Below the pieces are notes generated by a model. It was given only the letters and a program-made list of their open reading frames with translations. It was not told where the DNA came from and made no database searches. From Elusimicrobiota bacterium (GTDB taxonomy: Bacteria > Elusimicrobiota > Elusimicrobia > Elusimicrobiales > Elusimicrobiaceae): 64,000 nt of DNA. Shown piece after piece: positions 53,286-63,435 of the stretch. How positions within the stretch are numbered: the first letter of the stretch is position 1; each line of letters opens with the position of its first letter. Location of the stretch: positions 1-64,000 of the forward strand of contig JAQXJI010000003.1 in NCBI GenBank assembly GCA_029008615.1, given 5' to 3'. Made by a program: the position numbers and the translations under genes.

Positions 53286-54983
53286 ATGAATACCATACAA
53301 GATAATGACAATTTGGATTTTAGTTACTATTTTGGAGTAATATTAAAAAGATTTTGGCTCTTATTGCTTATAATGACCATAAGCGTAAGCGCGGCCGTTG
53401 CCGTCAACGTATTAATGCGTCCGGTTTATAAGACATCGGCCTTAATGATGATAAACCGCGAAGATTCCGGAAAGATTGACAGCAATACTATCACTTCCTG
53501 GAACAGCGATGAAGATTATTACAGAACCCAGTATAAACTGCTGGAATCACGCACCCTTTTACAGCAAGTCTACGACCGGCTTTCATTACAGGATTATCCG
53601 GAATTCGCCGATCCTTTAGGCTGGCAAAAACTTAAGGATAGAATTAACGTATCCCCTATCCCCAGAAGCCGCTTGGTAACAATAGAAGTTAAATCATTTG
53701 ATCCCGTTCTTGCCGCGAAAATAGCCAACACCTTAAGCAACACTTTTATACAAAACAACTTAAACGACAGAATATCTATGGGCCAAGACGTAATTAAAGC
53801 TTTGGAAAGCACCGAAGCCAGCCCTCAGGAAGAAGAACTTTTAAACTCAATGCCGCAGGTGGTCAACAGCGATTTTATAAAAACCTTAAAGCAACAGGAA
53901 GCGCAGGTGGAAGGCGAGCTGGCCAATTTAAAAGCGAAATACACCAATAATCATCCTGACGTAATATCAAGAATAAATCAGCTTAAAGCCCTTAAAAATA
54001 AAATAGCATTAGAAACAAGAAGGCTTGTACAAAGCATAAAAATAGAGTTGTCCGGGCAGTTTTCCGCAAACAATATCAGGATTATAGACCCGGCCGGAGT
54101 GCCTCAAAAAGTTTACCTCCCCAAGAAAATGATAAACTTGGCGGCTTCCGTACTCTTCGGTTTTATATTTGGGGTAATAATTATATTTATAGTGGATTTT
54201 TTAGATCAAAGCATAAAAAGTTCGGACGACTTGGAAAAGAAACTCCAAATCCCGTTCTTGGGCTTCTCTCCTTACGAAAAATTCAATAAAAGAGATTCGG
54301 AATACGGCGTAATGCTGAAAGAGGGCAATTATCTTATGGCGGAAAACATAAGAAACATAAGGACAATGCTGAACTTTGCGCTTAAGTCAAACAATGCCAA
54401 ATCAATATTAATAGCAAGTTCTTTGCAAGGGGAAGGAAAAAGCAACATATCCGTAAATTTATCCGTAGCTTTTGCGCAAACCGGCAAAAAAGTTCTGCTG
54501 GTGGACGGGGATTTGCGTCGTTCCCGCTTGCACAAACTGTTTAAACTCAGCTTGGAAAAAGGCCTAAGCAATTTATGGACCGACGACGAAAGCAAAAACT
54601 CTTTTGAAGATAATATATATCATACCGAAGTGCAAAATCTTGACGTTATGACTTCCGGGCAAAGGCCTCCCAATCCGGCGGAACTGCTTAACACTCCGCT
54701 TTTGGATTCTTTCGTAAAATGGGCTGAAGAAAAATATGACTTACTCATTATAGACTGCCCCGCTTTAATGCCCGTCAGCGACACATTGCTTTGGGGCCGC
54801 TTAATAAATAAAGCCTTATTTGTAATAAGATACGGCAAAACAAACGGCAATATAGCAAAAATAGCCTTAGAAAGGCTGCAGCATACGTCGATAAAGGTGC
54901 TTGGCGGAGTAATAAGCCAATACAACCCGGGAGGATTAACCTCCTATCGTAAGACTTATCATTACTACAGCCAAGAGAAATAA
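53286..54983 (+). CDS. polysaccharide copolymerase/tyrosine autokinase (Wzc-like)
   Basis: 565 residues. A Wzz domain with two membrane segments (~residues 25-45 and ~280-305) and a periplasmic coiled coil is followed by a BY-kinase domain: Walker A SSLQGEGKS (~residue 379), Walker A' VLLVDGDLRRSRL, Walker B LLIIDCPA (~490). The tail has a small tyrosine cluster (SYRKTYHYYSQEK), the expected autophosphorylation site. It controls chain length and export and is the presumed target of the LMW phosphatase. Confidence 0.93.
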   Translation: MNTIQDNDNLDFSYYFGVILKRFWLLLLIMTISVSAAVAVNVLMRPVYKTSALMMINREDSGKIDSNTITSWNSDEDYYRTQYKLLESRTLLQQVYDRLSLQDYPEFADPLGWQKLKDRINVSPIPRSRLVTIEVKSFDPVLAAKIANTLSNTFIQNNLNDRISMGQDVIKALESTEASPQEEELLNSMPQVVNSDFIKTLKQQEAQVEGELANLKAKYTNNHPDVISRINQLKALKNKIALETRRLVQSIKIELSGQFSANNIRIIDPAGVPQKVYLPKKMINLAASVLFGFIFGVIIIFIVDFLDQSIKSSDDLEKKLQIPFLGFSPYEKFNKRDSEYGVMLKEGNYLMAENIRNIRTMLNFALKSNNAKSILIASSLQGEGKSNISVNLSVAFAQTGKKVLLVDGDLRRSRLHKLFKLSLEKGLSNLWTDDESKNSFEDNIYHTEVQNLDVMTSGQRPPNPAELLNTPLLDSFVKWAEEKYDLLIIDCPALMPVSDTLLWGRLINKALFVIRYGKTNGNIAKIALERLQHTSIKVLGGVISQYNPGGLTSYRKTYHYYSQEK

Positions 54984-54987
54984 CCTT

Positions 54988-56064
54988 ATGAAAATTCTTG
55001 TTTTAGGCGGAACCGGCGCAATGGGGCACCATTTGGTTAATATCTTGGCAAAAGAAGGGCATAGCGTAACTGTTACCAGCAGGAAAGAACGCACCGGCTC
55101 CGATAATATCTCTTACGTCCGTGGCAATGCGAAAGATTATACTTTTTTGCGTCCTTTGCTTTTAAGTACAAAGTGGGATGCCGTTATCGACTTTATGGTT
55201 TATGTCCCGCAAGAATTTGCCCAAAGAGCCGAATTGTTTTTAAATTCCGCAAAACAATATATTTTCCTAAGTTCGGCAAGGGTTTATGCAAACTCTGACG
55301 CCCCGATTACGGAAAGTTCCCCAAGATTGCTTGACGTCAGCAAGGATAAACGCTTTCTGTCAGATGAAAAATACGCCTTAGCCAAAGCCAGGGAGGAAAA
55401 TATCCTTTTCTCTTCTAAAAATAAGAACTGGACTATTATCCGCCCATATATAACTTATGACGAGCGGCGTTTGCAGCTTGGCGTCTTGGAAAAAGAAATA
55501 TGGCTTTACAGAATATTAAACGGGAAGGAAATTCTATTTTCCAAAGATATAGCGGGGAATCTTACCACTTTAACATACGGCAGGGACGTAGCGGAAGCCG
55601 TGGCGAAATTGACCGGGAACCCGAAAGCTATGGGAGAAGCGTTTCATATCACCACGGAAGAATCGATAAAATGGTCTGAAGTGCTGGATATTTATGCAGG
55701 AGTCCTTTCCGAAAAACTGGGCCGGAAGGTTTCTCCGCGCATTATAGAAAAAGCTCTCAATTTAAGCGCAAAGCGCGCAAAATACCAAGTGCTTTACGAC
55801 AGATATTACGACAGAGTTTTCAATAACGATAAAATTAAATCCGTTTGCCCGGAAATTAAGTTTACGCCCGTAAGAACCGGCCTTAAGAATGCTTTGGAAA
55901 AATTCCTTCAAAAACCTTCTTTCATTACCGATAATCTTTGGCTAAATGCCAGGGAAGACGCTTTTATGGGGGAAACCACACCCCTAAAAGAGATAACCGG
56001 CTTTAAATCTAAAATAAGATATATTCTGTTAAGATACGCCCCTTTCATAGGGGAAAAGATATAA
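54988..56064 (+). CDS. NAD-dependent epimerase/dehydratase (extended SDR)
   Basis: 358 residues. The Rossmann motif is GGTGAMG at residues 8-14 and the catalytic Tyr-x3-Lys is YALAK. The order of motifs fits nucleotide-sugar epimerases/reductases, but also atypical SDRs. Placed 4 bp after the kinase gene, it probably provides or modifies a nucleotide sugar for the surface glycan. Its stop is only 7 bp from the convergent flippase stop. Confidence 0.82.
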   Translation: MKILVLGGTGAMGHHLVNILAKEGHSVTVTSRKERTGSDNISYVRGNAKDYTFLRPLLLSTKWDAVIDFMVYVPQEFAQRAELFLNSAKQYIFLSSARVYANSDAPITESSPRLLDVSKDKRFLSDEKYALAKAREENILFSSKNKNWTIIRPYITYDERRLQLGVLEKEIWLYRILNGKEILFSKDIAGNLTTLTYGRDVAEAVAKLTGNPKAMGEAFHITTEESIKWSEVLDIYAGVLSEKLGRKVSPRIIEKALNLSAKRAKYQVLYDRYYDRVFNNDKIKSVCPEIKFTPVRTGLKNALEKFLQKPSFITDNLWLNAREDAFMGETTPLKEITGFKSKIRYILLRYAPFIGEKI

Positions 56065-56071
56065 AACGTCT

Positions 56072-57589
56072 TTATCTAATTATTTTTGACAGAATTGAGC
56101 GCATAGGCTTAAGAAACAAGTCTTTCTCGTAAGAGTTTAAAGCAAACAACCACAAAACCGCCGCAAAAACAGAACCGTATACAGATATTTTTACAATCAT
56201 AAACACAAGACGCCCATTCGTCGGGAAAGCGGCGTTTAACGCATAGCCGGCGGAACCTACAATAAGTACCGACGCCGCAATCTTGCCAATTTCTCTAAAA
56301 AACGCGCCAACCGCCACGCCTTGCTTTATGTAATAAATGTTTATAAGCAGCCCCTTCCCCAAGAAAAGGCAAAATCCCGTTGCCGCCGCGCAGCCTATCG
56401 GGCCGTACAGCTTGCCCAAAGGTATCCCTATCAAGATATTAAGCAGCGCCGTGGCGGTATATATATACGCCCTTGCGGCATGTTTATTTTTGGCTTGCAA
56501 TATGGCTATCCCGGTATTTTGAACCACATCCAGGAAGTATGCGCTCATAATTATAACAGCCACATAATAGGATATATTAAATCCGTCGCCGAGCCAAAAG
56601 TATATGAAATCAGGCCCGAATATGATAAAACCGCTAAGTATCAAAGATGCCAATACAAATTGAAGACGGCCTGTTTTAATAAAAATTTTATTTATTTCCT
56701 CGTTGGCGTTATCGCGCAGACACAGGGAAGATATTTTTGGCAGGAAGACACCGCTCACCCCGCTTGAAATCGACAAATAAAACGATGATATCTGCATTCC
56801 CACCGCATATACCGCAACCGCCACAGTTCCGCTTACCGCGCCCAATATCACGGCTCCGCTGCGCCAATAGACTTGGTCCATAAGAATATGTATAAAAATG
56901 AAAGAGGAAAACAAAAGAACCTCGGCCGCGAAGCGGTTGCTCCACTCGTGAAGTCTGAAACTGATTTTAAGCCTTGCGAAAGAATAATATATATTCATTG
57001 CTATTACCAGCAAATTCATAGAAACTTGCGTTATTACAAGCAGCAATACGTCGGCTTTAAGCGATAAAACACCGTATACTATAAGCGGCTGGAGCAGTAT
57101 CTTAAACAAATTAACGCCCCTGACGAAAATAAATCGCTCATGGGAATTTATCGCCGCCGTAAATACGTGGGAAGGAATACTGACAAATACATTGAAAAGC
57201 AAAATCAAGAATATTCGCTTCGCCTTAAGCAAATCCGAAGGCACAAGACTTTTTGAATACAAAGGATCTATACATAAATAAAAAATCACGCCGAGCAAAA
57301 GCACAAACAAACCTATTGCGCCGTAAAGTATCCCGGATACGGACAAAACGTTTTCCTGCTCTTTCTTGTCTTTGCGCTCCAAAGCTTGGGAATAGTATTT
57401 CGTAATGGTGCTAGCCAAGGCCAAATCAAGCAAGCCGAGCGAAGCCGCAACCGAACCCATAAGTTCATAAAGGCCGTATTGCGATTTTGTCAAAAAAGAA
57501 ATCAGCATCGGCACATAAATAAAGCCTATAAGGCTGTTAGCGCCCATAGAAAGATAAGATAATATTACCCCTGCTTTACGTTGATTCAT
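56072..57589 (-). CDS. polysaccharide flippase (Wzx, MOP superfamily)
   Basis: 505 residues with about 14 hydrophobic segments and the PST-family N-terminus (SYLSMGANSLIGFIYVPML, SQYGLYELMGS). It flips undecaprenyl-linked repeat units across the inner membrane. SD GGAG precedes the ATG; the gene follows the EpsG-like gene by 1 bp in a leftward operon. Confidence 0.9.
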   Translation of the reverse strand: MNQRKAGVILSYLSMGANSLIGFIYVPMLISFLTKSQYGLYELMGSVAASLGLLDLALASTITKYYSQALERKDKKEQENVLSVSGILYGAIGLFVLLLGVIFYLCIDPLYSKSLVPSDLLKAKRIFLILLFNVFVSIPSHVFTAAINSHERFIFVRGVNLFKILLQPLIVYGVLSLKADVLLLVITQVSMNLLVIAMNIYYSFARLKISFRLHEWSNRFAAEVLLFSSFIFIHILMDQVYWRSGAVILGAVSGTVAVAVYAVGMQISSFYLSISSGVSGVFLPKISSLCLRDNANEEINKIFIKTGRLQFVLASLILSGFIIFGPDFIYFWLGDGFNISYYVAVIIMSAYFLDVVQNTGIAILQAKNKHAARAYIYTATALLNILIGIPLGKLYGPIGCAAATGFCLFLGKGLLINIYYIKQGVAVGAFFREIGKIAASVLIVGSAGYALNAAFPTNGRLVFMIVKISVYGSVFAAVLWLFALNSYEKDLFLKPMRSILSKIIR

Positions 57590-57590
57590 T

Positions 57591-58733
57591 TTATAAAAAC
57601 TCCGCAGAGTTTATTGTTATTTTCGTTCTTATATTGCTTGGATTGCTTAGATAGGTTTCATAGGGTATAACGGCGGTCCAATCCGGGCGGTACCTTATGA
57701 TAACGCTTTGATAAATGACCGTCATCAGCAATATCACCGTAATGCACAGCGCCCGCGCATTTCGCTTTGGCAGAAGGGAAACCGCCTTCGGTATCGATAT
57801 CATATAGAAAACCGACATATAAATAAACAAACGGGCGAATATCGTACCTATAAAGCCCAGCAAAGTTATTTCAATCAAAAATATATTGGCAAAAAGAAGA
57901 AACTTCATTTCCTTGCCTTCAAATGAATTTTCCCACGATGGTTCGCACTTTCTCTTAACGCAATAGCAGAAGAAGTTAAAGCAGAAAATACAAACGCTTA
58001 ACATAAGCAGCATAAATGAAGCCGGCTTAAAGTTTAAACCCCACCAAATGCTCTGCATATAACCGGCATAAGGAGTATATTTTACCGCAAACAGAAACGA
58101 AGTCAGCCCTATAACGCTTGCAGCCCCGTACACAAAAATGTTCGTCAAACGAAGTTTCAGCGGATATAAAAAATAAATTATTGTAAAAAACAACGCCGAA
58201 GTATGTATAAATGAAGCGGTAACGGTTATCAATATAAAAGGGATAAACTTCCTTTTTATGATAAAGGGGTAGGAAAATAACAATATCGCCACGGCCAAGG
58301 CCTGCCTTAAGGCGTTCATATCATAAAAGAACTTGCCTATGGTAACGTAAATTATCACGCCAAGCCAAAATATGCCCGTATTCTTTTCTATAAAGCGCAG
58401 TGTGGAAAACGCAATAAAAAAACCTGTTACAACAAACAAAAGCTGAGGAGAATAAGAAAAATAAGCAAGCGCCCTGTTTAAAAGCAAATAGCCGTATTCC
58501 AAATGTAAAAAAGAAAGCGAGGAAAGAGAACCGGCCCCGGCGCATAGCAAATAGATATTATAATAATTGACAGTGTCTTCCCCGACGTTTACCGAGCGCA
58601 TACCCATAATCAGCCCCAGTTCGGCAAGCATAAGCAGAAAAAACAGTTTTCTCGTAAAATTATTCCGCTTAAAGCCGAAGCATATTATCGCTTGCAAAAG
58701 TATTAAGCATATAAAAAGAATATATTGCCCCAT
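57591..58733 (-). CDS. EpsG-family polysaccharide polymerase
   Basis: 380 residues, about ten hydrophobic segments. The EpsG pattern is visible: GMRSVNVGEDTVNYYNIY in the first loop, FEYG-like LEYGYLLLNRAL and FYDMNALRQALAVAI followed by SFIHTSALFF. It is a Wzy-type polymerase candidate, more typical for this role than the O-antigen-ligase-like gene at 50980. Confidence 0.85.
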   Translation of the reverse strand: MGQYILFICLILLQAIICFGFKRNNFTRKLFFLLMLAELGLIMGMRSVNVGEDTVNYYNIYLLCAGAGSLSSLSFLHLEYGYLLLNRALAYFSYSPQLLFVVTGFFIAFSTLRFIEKNTGIFWLGVIIYVTIGKFFYDMNALRQALAVAILLFSYPFIIKRKFIPFILITVTASFIHTSALFFTIIYFLYPLKLRLTNIFVYGAASVIGLTSFLFAVKYTPYAGYMQSIWWGLNFKPASFMLLMLSVCIFCFNFFCYCVKRKCEPSWENSFEGKEMKFLLFANIFLIEITLLGFIGTIFARLFIYMSVFYMISIPKAVSLLPKRNARALCITVILLMTVIYQSVIIRYRPDWTAVIPYETYLSNPSNIRTKITINSAEFL

Positions 58734-58734
58734 A

Positions 58735-59412
58735 TCATTCCTTTAATCGGTTAAAAACGGCTTTTAAGGAAGAGGGGTTATATTTCCACTCGGTAAGGAC
58801 CTCACCGTTTTTTGTGTATTTTTGCGGTAAGAGCACCGCGCTTTTTATATCCGGGTAATAATTCGCCGTATAACAAATTTTATTTTTAAAAGGAAGTTTA
58901 TCAAACGCTTCTATAAGTTCTTTGGTGCAAAAATCAATTTCCGCCATTTTAACCAGCATATTGCTCTTGTTTATTCTGGTTTTGCGCTTTTGCCATTTTT
59001 CGCGGGCTTCTTCCTTAGTTTTATAATGCAGAAAATGGATTTCTATATCGCCCGGTAAAACCCCGACGGGGTACTTTTTGCCGGCCAGATCCGATTTCTT
59101 ACAATAATATTCGGATTGTTCCGCTTCTATAAAAGAAAGTTCCGCCGCCATGACCGTATCAAAGTTCAAAAGAAGCTTTATGTAACACGGCATTGGTATA
59201 AACAAACCTATAAAAGGACTTCTATACTCAAGGCCATAATACTGATACATTATTCCGCCCCAACAATTGTTGCTGATTATGGTAAAATCCCTGTTTTTAA
59301 GGCCTATTTTTCTTAGCGGAGAGAAGAGCGTCCTTAAATATTGCGGATATTTCGCTTTAAGTTTAGCAAGGAAAGGAACTTTCCGCAAAAGAGCTTTTAT
59401 CTTATTTTTCAT
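58735..59412 (-). CDS. DUF1919 family protein, polysaccharide biosynthesis
   Basis: 225 residues. The DUF1919 signature near residue 45-75 (FTIISNNCWGGIMYQYYGLE, then RSPFIGLFI) and GDIEIHFLHYKTKEEAREKW are clear. The family occurs in capsule and exopolysaccharide clusters and is thought to act as, or with, a glycan-modifying transferase, but no reaction is established. It overlaps the glycosyltransferase gene by 11 bp. Confidence 0.85.
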   Translation of the reverse strand: MKNKIKALLRKVPFLAKLKAKYPQYLRTLFSPLRKIGLKNRDFTIISNNCWGGIMYQYYGLEYRSPFIGLFIPMPCYIKLLLNFDTVMAAELSFIEAEQSEYYCKKSDLAGKKYPVGVLPGDIEIHFLHYKTKEEAREKWQKRKTRINKSNMLVKMAEIDFCTKELIEAFDKLPFKNKICYTANYYPDIKSAVLLPQKYTKNGEVLTEWKYNPSSLKAVFNRLKE

Positions 59413-60541
59413 TTAAAGCCGTCCCGTAAAAATCATTTAGTTTATTTATTATCGACTTAACGCCGAATCCGGCTTGTTCTATTGTTAAACTTTCGTCTTT
59501 CCTTATAAAAGTTTTTGTATTTGCCAAAATTATATCTGCCCATCTGGCGGGAGAGTTTTTTAACGATATCTTAAACGTGTGTATGATATGGACATTATCA
59601 GGCACCTCATCTGAAATAAAGCATGGTAACCCGCAGGCTTGCGCTTCTGCCGCAACCAATCCAAAACCCTCGTATAAAGACGGAAGAACAAAAATATCCA
59701 TAGCCCGATAAAGATCTTCCGGCTTATCGTATACGCCCATAAAAAGGGTGTTTTTCTCCATACCAAGGCTTTTAGCTTTTTCTTTTGTCGCCTGTTCCAA
59801 AGGCCCCATACCTGCCATAATCAACTTGCAGTCCGGTCTTCGTTTAAGCAATTCCGCAAAAACATCAAGCAAAAAGAGTTGGTTTTTCTGCTCGCAAAAA
59901 CGGCCTATATGGCCCAGCACCAAATCACTTTCGCCCAAGCCCAGCTTGGCCCTTATTTCCGCCCTTTTATGCGGATTAAAAGCAAATTTTTTACAGTCTA
60001 CGGCATTGTTTAGGATTTCGTATTTGGCGTTTTTGCCGAACAGGAAATCGCCCGCTTTCTCCGAACACGCCGCTTTTACATCCGCCATATTCTTTACGCA
60101 CGCAAGCATCAGGCCGGCAAAAAATCCTTTTATTTTACTATCGGAATATTTCGGGTTATGGCTGTGCAGAATAATCTTCTTTACGCCGTAGATCCGCGCC
60201 AACGGGAAAAACAAAAAGTTATACTGCGTAACATGGCTGTGAAAAACGGAATAATTGCCTTCTTTAAAAATCTTATATGCCGAGGCTAAAAATCCCAAAG
60301 GGCGTCTGCGGGGGGAGGGCATAGTATAAACCCTGCCGCCCAGTTTTTTTATTTCGCTCTCATAGCTTTTTTCGCGTTCATAGCAGACAAGGAAGTCAAA
60401 CTGCACTTTGCTTCTGTCAATCTCGCGGTACCAATTCATCACCACGGCCGCAACGCCGTTGGCAAGACCGAGGCTCGGCACAGCGTGCAAAATCCTCACA
60501 GGCGATTTTGACGGGAAATTGGTGGAAGAGGTATCATTCAT
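59402..60541 (-). CDS. glycosyltransferase family 4
   Basis: 379 residues of the GT-B fold. N-terminal acceptor-domain region ILHAVPSLGLANGVAAVVMNWYR and the C-terminal donor domain with HIGRFCEQKNQLFLL, FMGVYDKPEDLYRAMDIFVLPSLYEGFGLVAAEAQACG, containing the E-x7-E motif of GT4. It transfers a hexose from a nucleotide sugar to the lipid-linked glycan at the inner face of the membrane. EpsF-like. Sugar not known. Confidence 0.9.
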   Translation of the reverse strand: MNDTSSTNFPSKSPVRILHAVPSLGLANGVAAVVMNWYREIDRSKVQFDFLVCYEREKSYESEIKKLGGRVYTMPSPRRRPLGFLASAYKIFKEGNYSVFHSHVTQYNFLFFPLARIYGVKKIILHSHNPKYSDSKIKGFFAGLMLACVKNMADVKAACSEKAGDFLFGKNAKYEILNNAVDCKKFAFNPHKRAEIRAKLGLGESDLVLGHIGRFCEQKNQLFLLDVFAELLKRRPDCKLIMAGMGPLEQATKEKAKSLGMEKNTLFMGVYDKPEDLYRAMDIFVLPSLYEGFGLVAAEAQACGLPCFISDEVPDNVHIIHTFKISLKNSPARWADIILANTKTFIRKDESLTIEQAGFGVKSIINKLNDFYGTALNEK

Positions 60542-60549
60542 TTTCTTAT

Positions 60550-62319
60550 CTATTTTTTAATTATATTGATTATTTTCTGGGCTTTATCTTGACCTATTAC
60601 GCATTTGGCGAATTCTTTGCCCTTACGCATAATTTCAGAGCGCAAATCCTTAGGACGGCTGAGGTCGTAAAACTCTTTAATGAAATCGGCGTCGGAACTC
60701 ATTTCCGTAAAAACTTCAAAAAATACCGGATTCTCGCTCTTTTCGTTCATAAATTGAGCATAGGCCTGTTCAAAAGAATCTTTATCCTTTGCGCAAAGGT
60801 ATGTAAATCCGTTTTCCTTTACCCAGCCTTCGGCTTTAGTGTTATGGCGCGCGGTAGTGTGCAAATCGCTGTTTTTGTTGCGGTATATGCCGTTATAATA
60901 AAACTCTTCGCCGCCGTGATTGTTTATCATCAATATTCTTACGTTTTTGCCTATATGGCGAAGCCTTAAAGCATTCATATCATAGAAAAACGCCAAATCG
61001 CCTATTATCAAAAAGGCAAGTCCCTGTGCCGCACTCGCCTGCCCCAAGAAAGAGGACAAACACCCGTCTATTCCATGCGTACCGATATTGGCGTAAACGC
61101 GGATATTATCTTTAAGTTTAAAAAAGTTTGTTATGCGTATGGCATTATTTATGCTGAGATGCAGTATTGAACCTGAAGGAATATTCTCCACAACCCTTTT
61201 GACGGCATAGATATTGGAATATTTAAAATCGGGATAAATGATTTCAGACTGCTTTTCGCTAAGCAAATTGTGGTAGAGCAAGTCATTTTTGGCGTCAGCC
61301 GGCGCATATTCGTTAAAATATTTGAAAAAATGAAGGGGGGAGCATTCAAAAACAGACGTCAAACTCTTAAACAAATCCACCTGGCGGCCGTCCTCTTGGA
61401 TAAGCCAATGTTCAAATTCTCCGGCGTGCTGTCTAAGGGATTCTTTCAGCCCCGACATTACCTGCCCGCCGAAGAAGATTACCACCTCGGGCAGAAGCTT
61501 TTTAAACATATGCGTCGGCATATAGCGCGAATCCAAAAAAACCGAAGAATTTAATGTTCCTTCCCCGCCGATGTTTGAAGTATATTCAACAGATATGGAA
61601 CAATTATATTTACGGAAAAAAGTATCAATTTCTTTTCTGAGTTCATCGGAAATCCAGCTGTTCTGCCCGCATACCACTAAAATTTTTTTACAAGAGGCAA
61701 GCTTTTCCGCCTTTTTCGCCCATTCGTCTTTGGGGGAAGAGAGTTCCAAAAGGTCAAATTTCGTAACTTCCGGGAGAGTTTGCGCCGTAAACGAACGGTT
61801 GTAATAACGCATAGGAATATTTATGTGGACCGGCCCTTTGCCGTGATGATTAAGTTCCGTTAAAGCCTCGTTTACCAACCTTTGGCAGAAAATAAAATCG
61901 TTATGATTTTCAATCTCTGGCAAATTGACCGACTTTTTTACGTGCCTGTCGTACATTCCCACCTGGTCTATCATTTGATCTTCCCACTGTCCCAACATTG
62001 CGGGGTTTCTGTCGCTGGTAAGAACCAGTAATGGAACATTTTGATAAAAGGCTTCCGCAACCGGCGGCCAATAATTGCAAGTCGCCGTGGAAGAAGTGCA
62101 GGATATTACAACAGGTTCCTGCACCTGCTGAGCCAAACCCAAAGCAAAGTATCCGGCGCTTCTTTCATCTACCACGGAGTAGCATTTAAAATATGGATCT
62201 TCCTCTACCGAATGTACAAAAGGCACATTCCTTGATCCGGCCGAAAGGACGCAATGCCTTATCCCGTATTTTTTAAGCAAAGCTATTATTATTTGATATT
62301 GTTTAAGTTCTGTATACAT
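60550..62319 (-). CDS. MenD-like thiamine diphosphate enzyme in a polysaccharide locus
   Basis: 589 residues in the MenD family. The N-terminal Pyr domain has VLSAGSRNVPF and the ThDP-activating glutamate E52 in VVDERSAGYFALGLA; the C-terminal PP domain has the Mg/ThDP site GDLAFFYDMNALR (~residue 440). MenD (SEPHCHC synthase) makes menaquinone, but no other men genes are here and its neighbours are glycosyltransferases and a pyruvyl transferase. It may add a 2-oxoglutarate-derived or another decarboxylated 2-oxoacid unit to a sugar precursor. Identity as a ThDP enzyme is firm; substrate is unknown. Confidence 0.83.
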   Translation of the reverse strand: MYTELKQYQIIIALLKKYGIRHCVLSAGSRNVPFVHSVEEDPYFKCYSVVDERSAGYFALGLAQQVQEPVVISCTSSTATCNYWPPVAEAFYQNVPLLVLTSDRNPAMLGQWEDQMIDQVGMYDRHVKKSVNLPEIENHNDFIFCQRLVNEALTELNHHGKGPVHINIPMRYYNRSFTAQTLPEVTKFDLLELSSPKDEWAKKAEKLASCKKILVVCGQNSWISDELRKEIDTFFRKYNCSISVEYTSNIGGEGTLNSSVFLDSRYMPTHMFKKLLPEVVIFFGGQVMSGLKESLRQHAGEFEHWLIQEDGRQVDLFKSLTSVFECSPLHFFKYFNEYAPADAKNDLLYHNLLSEKQSEIIYPDFKYSNIYAVKRVVENIPSGSILHLSINNAIRITNFFKLKDNIRVYANIGTHGIDGCLSSFLGQASAAQGLAFLIIGDLAFFYDMNALRLRHIGKNVRILMINNHGGEEFYYNGIYRNKNSDLHTTARHNTKAEGWVKENGFTYLCAKDKDSFEQAYAQFMNEKSENPVFFEVFTEMSSDADFIKEFYDLSRPKDLRSEIMRKGKEFAKCVIGQDKAQKIINIIKK

Positions 62320-62346
62320 TTGGCGCTCCGATAGTTAATGGTAAAA

Positions 62347-63435
62347 TTAAGGTATTAAATTCTTCTTTAAATAGTTTAAGCCCTTCTCCCTAAGTTCAGA
62401 TATCTTCCCGTTGACGGCGTTCCAGTCCGTTTTGCGGGAAAGGACTTCTTCCAATTTATCAAAACCGGCCATTTTCCGGCCGCTTAACCCCAAGGAATCA
62501 AGCAGATATGTCATTTTGTTTACGTTTATTGTACGAACAAAAGCCGCAAACGGCGTATTTGTCAATGCGGAAATAACGCTTCCGTGGAAAGTATCGGTAA
62601 CTACGGCCTTCGCATTTTTTATTACGCTTAAAAGTTCCAGAGGATTAAGATTTAAGTTTATATCCGCCCATTTATGATAGTAACCGGCAGAAACTACTGT
62701 CAAATTGTTTTTCGCCGCATAGTTTTTAATCAAAGAAACTTCCCTTTCGTCGTTCATATTGTTATCGTAGGCATAAACGACAAGGTATTTGTCCGCAGGC
62801 TTTTTAATTGATAATGATTTAAGTTCATTTTCAAAGCCGTAGAGCAAAACGGGATCGAAATTTATTTCAGGCTCAAGCGAGGTAACTTCTTTAACCGTAT
62901 TAAAAGAAGCTCCGTCCCTTACGCATAAGGCCTTAAAACTCTTTAACCCGCTTGAAATAAGCGCGCCGCAATTTCTCCTGATAACTTCCGCCGCGTCCGT
63001 CTGTCCGAAGCTGGCCGCATAAGATATTATATTCTTGCACGGTACTCCGTGTCCGTACATTATCATATTTACGCCGACTTCCAAAGAAAAGACTTCGTCG
63101 CTGCCAACCAAAACATAGTCCATATCACTTTGGAATACGGACATAAAATCATAATTTTCCGTCTTAAAACGATTGAGAGTTCTGTATTTCTTAAAGTTAA
63201 AAAATGTTTTGCCGATACCTTTTTTTAACAGATACTTTATATAATAAGGCGCAGACTTAAGGGATATGTTATATTTTTCGCCCAAAGAGGGGGGCAAGAA
63301 GGAAAAATCTTTCTTGTATGTAAGCACAAAAGGTTTAAAGCCCAAAAACTGCAAAGTTTTATATAAAGCGTGCATTTGCAATATTGCGCCGTGATTGTGA
63401 ACTTGATAATGGGTTAAAATTCCTGTTTTTTTCAT
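62347..63435 (-). CDS. polysaccharide pyruvyl transferase-family protein
   Basis: 362 residues of the PS_pyruv_trans (CsaB/WcaK) family: ILTHYQVHNHGAILQMHAL at the N-terminus, YVLVGSDEVFSLEVG in the middle and VVTDTFHGSVISALTNTPF near the C-terminus, the conserved TD-x-FHG(S/T) signature. It should attach a pyruvate ketal (or a related group) to a glycan sugar, adding negative charge. Its start overlaps the GT2 stop by 4 bp. Confidence 0.9.
   Translation of the reverse strand: MKKTGILTHYQVHNHGAILQMHALYKTLQFLGFKPFVLTYKKDFSFLPPSLGEKYNISLKSAPYYIKYLLKKGIGKTFFNFKKYRTLNRFKTENYDFMSVFQSDMDYVLVGSDEVFSLEVGVNMIMYGHGVPCKNIISYAASFGQTDAAEVIRRNCGALISSGLKSFKALCVRDGASFNTVKEVTSLEPEINFDPVLLYGFENELKSLSIKKPADKYLVVYAYDNNMNDEREVSLIKNYAAKNNLTVVSAGYYHKWADINLNLNPLELLSVIKNAKAVVTDTFHGSVISALTNTPFAAFVRTINVNKMTYLLDSLGLSGRKMAGFDKLEEVLSRKTDWNAVNGKISELREKGLNYLKKNLIP

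Noticed and set aside
60550-62319. evidence of menaquinone synthesis in this region
   Set aside because: One MenD-like gene among glycan genes does not show the pathway; no MenB, MenC, MenE, MenF or UbiE-like genes are nearby.
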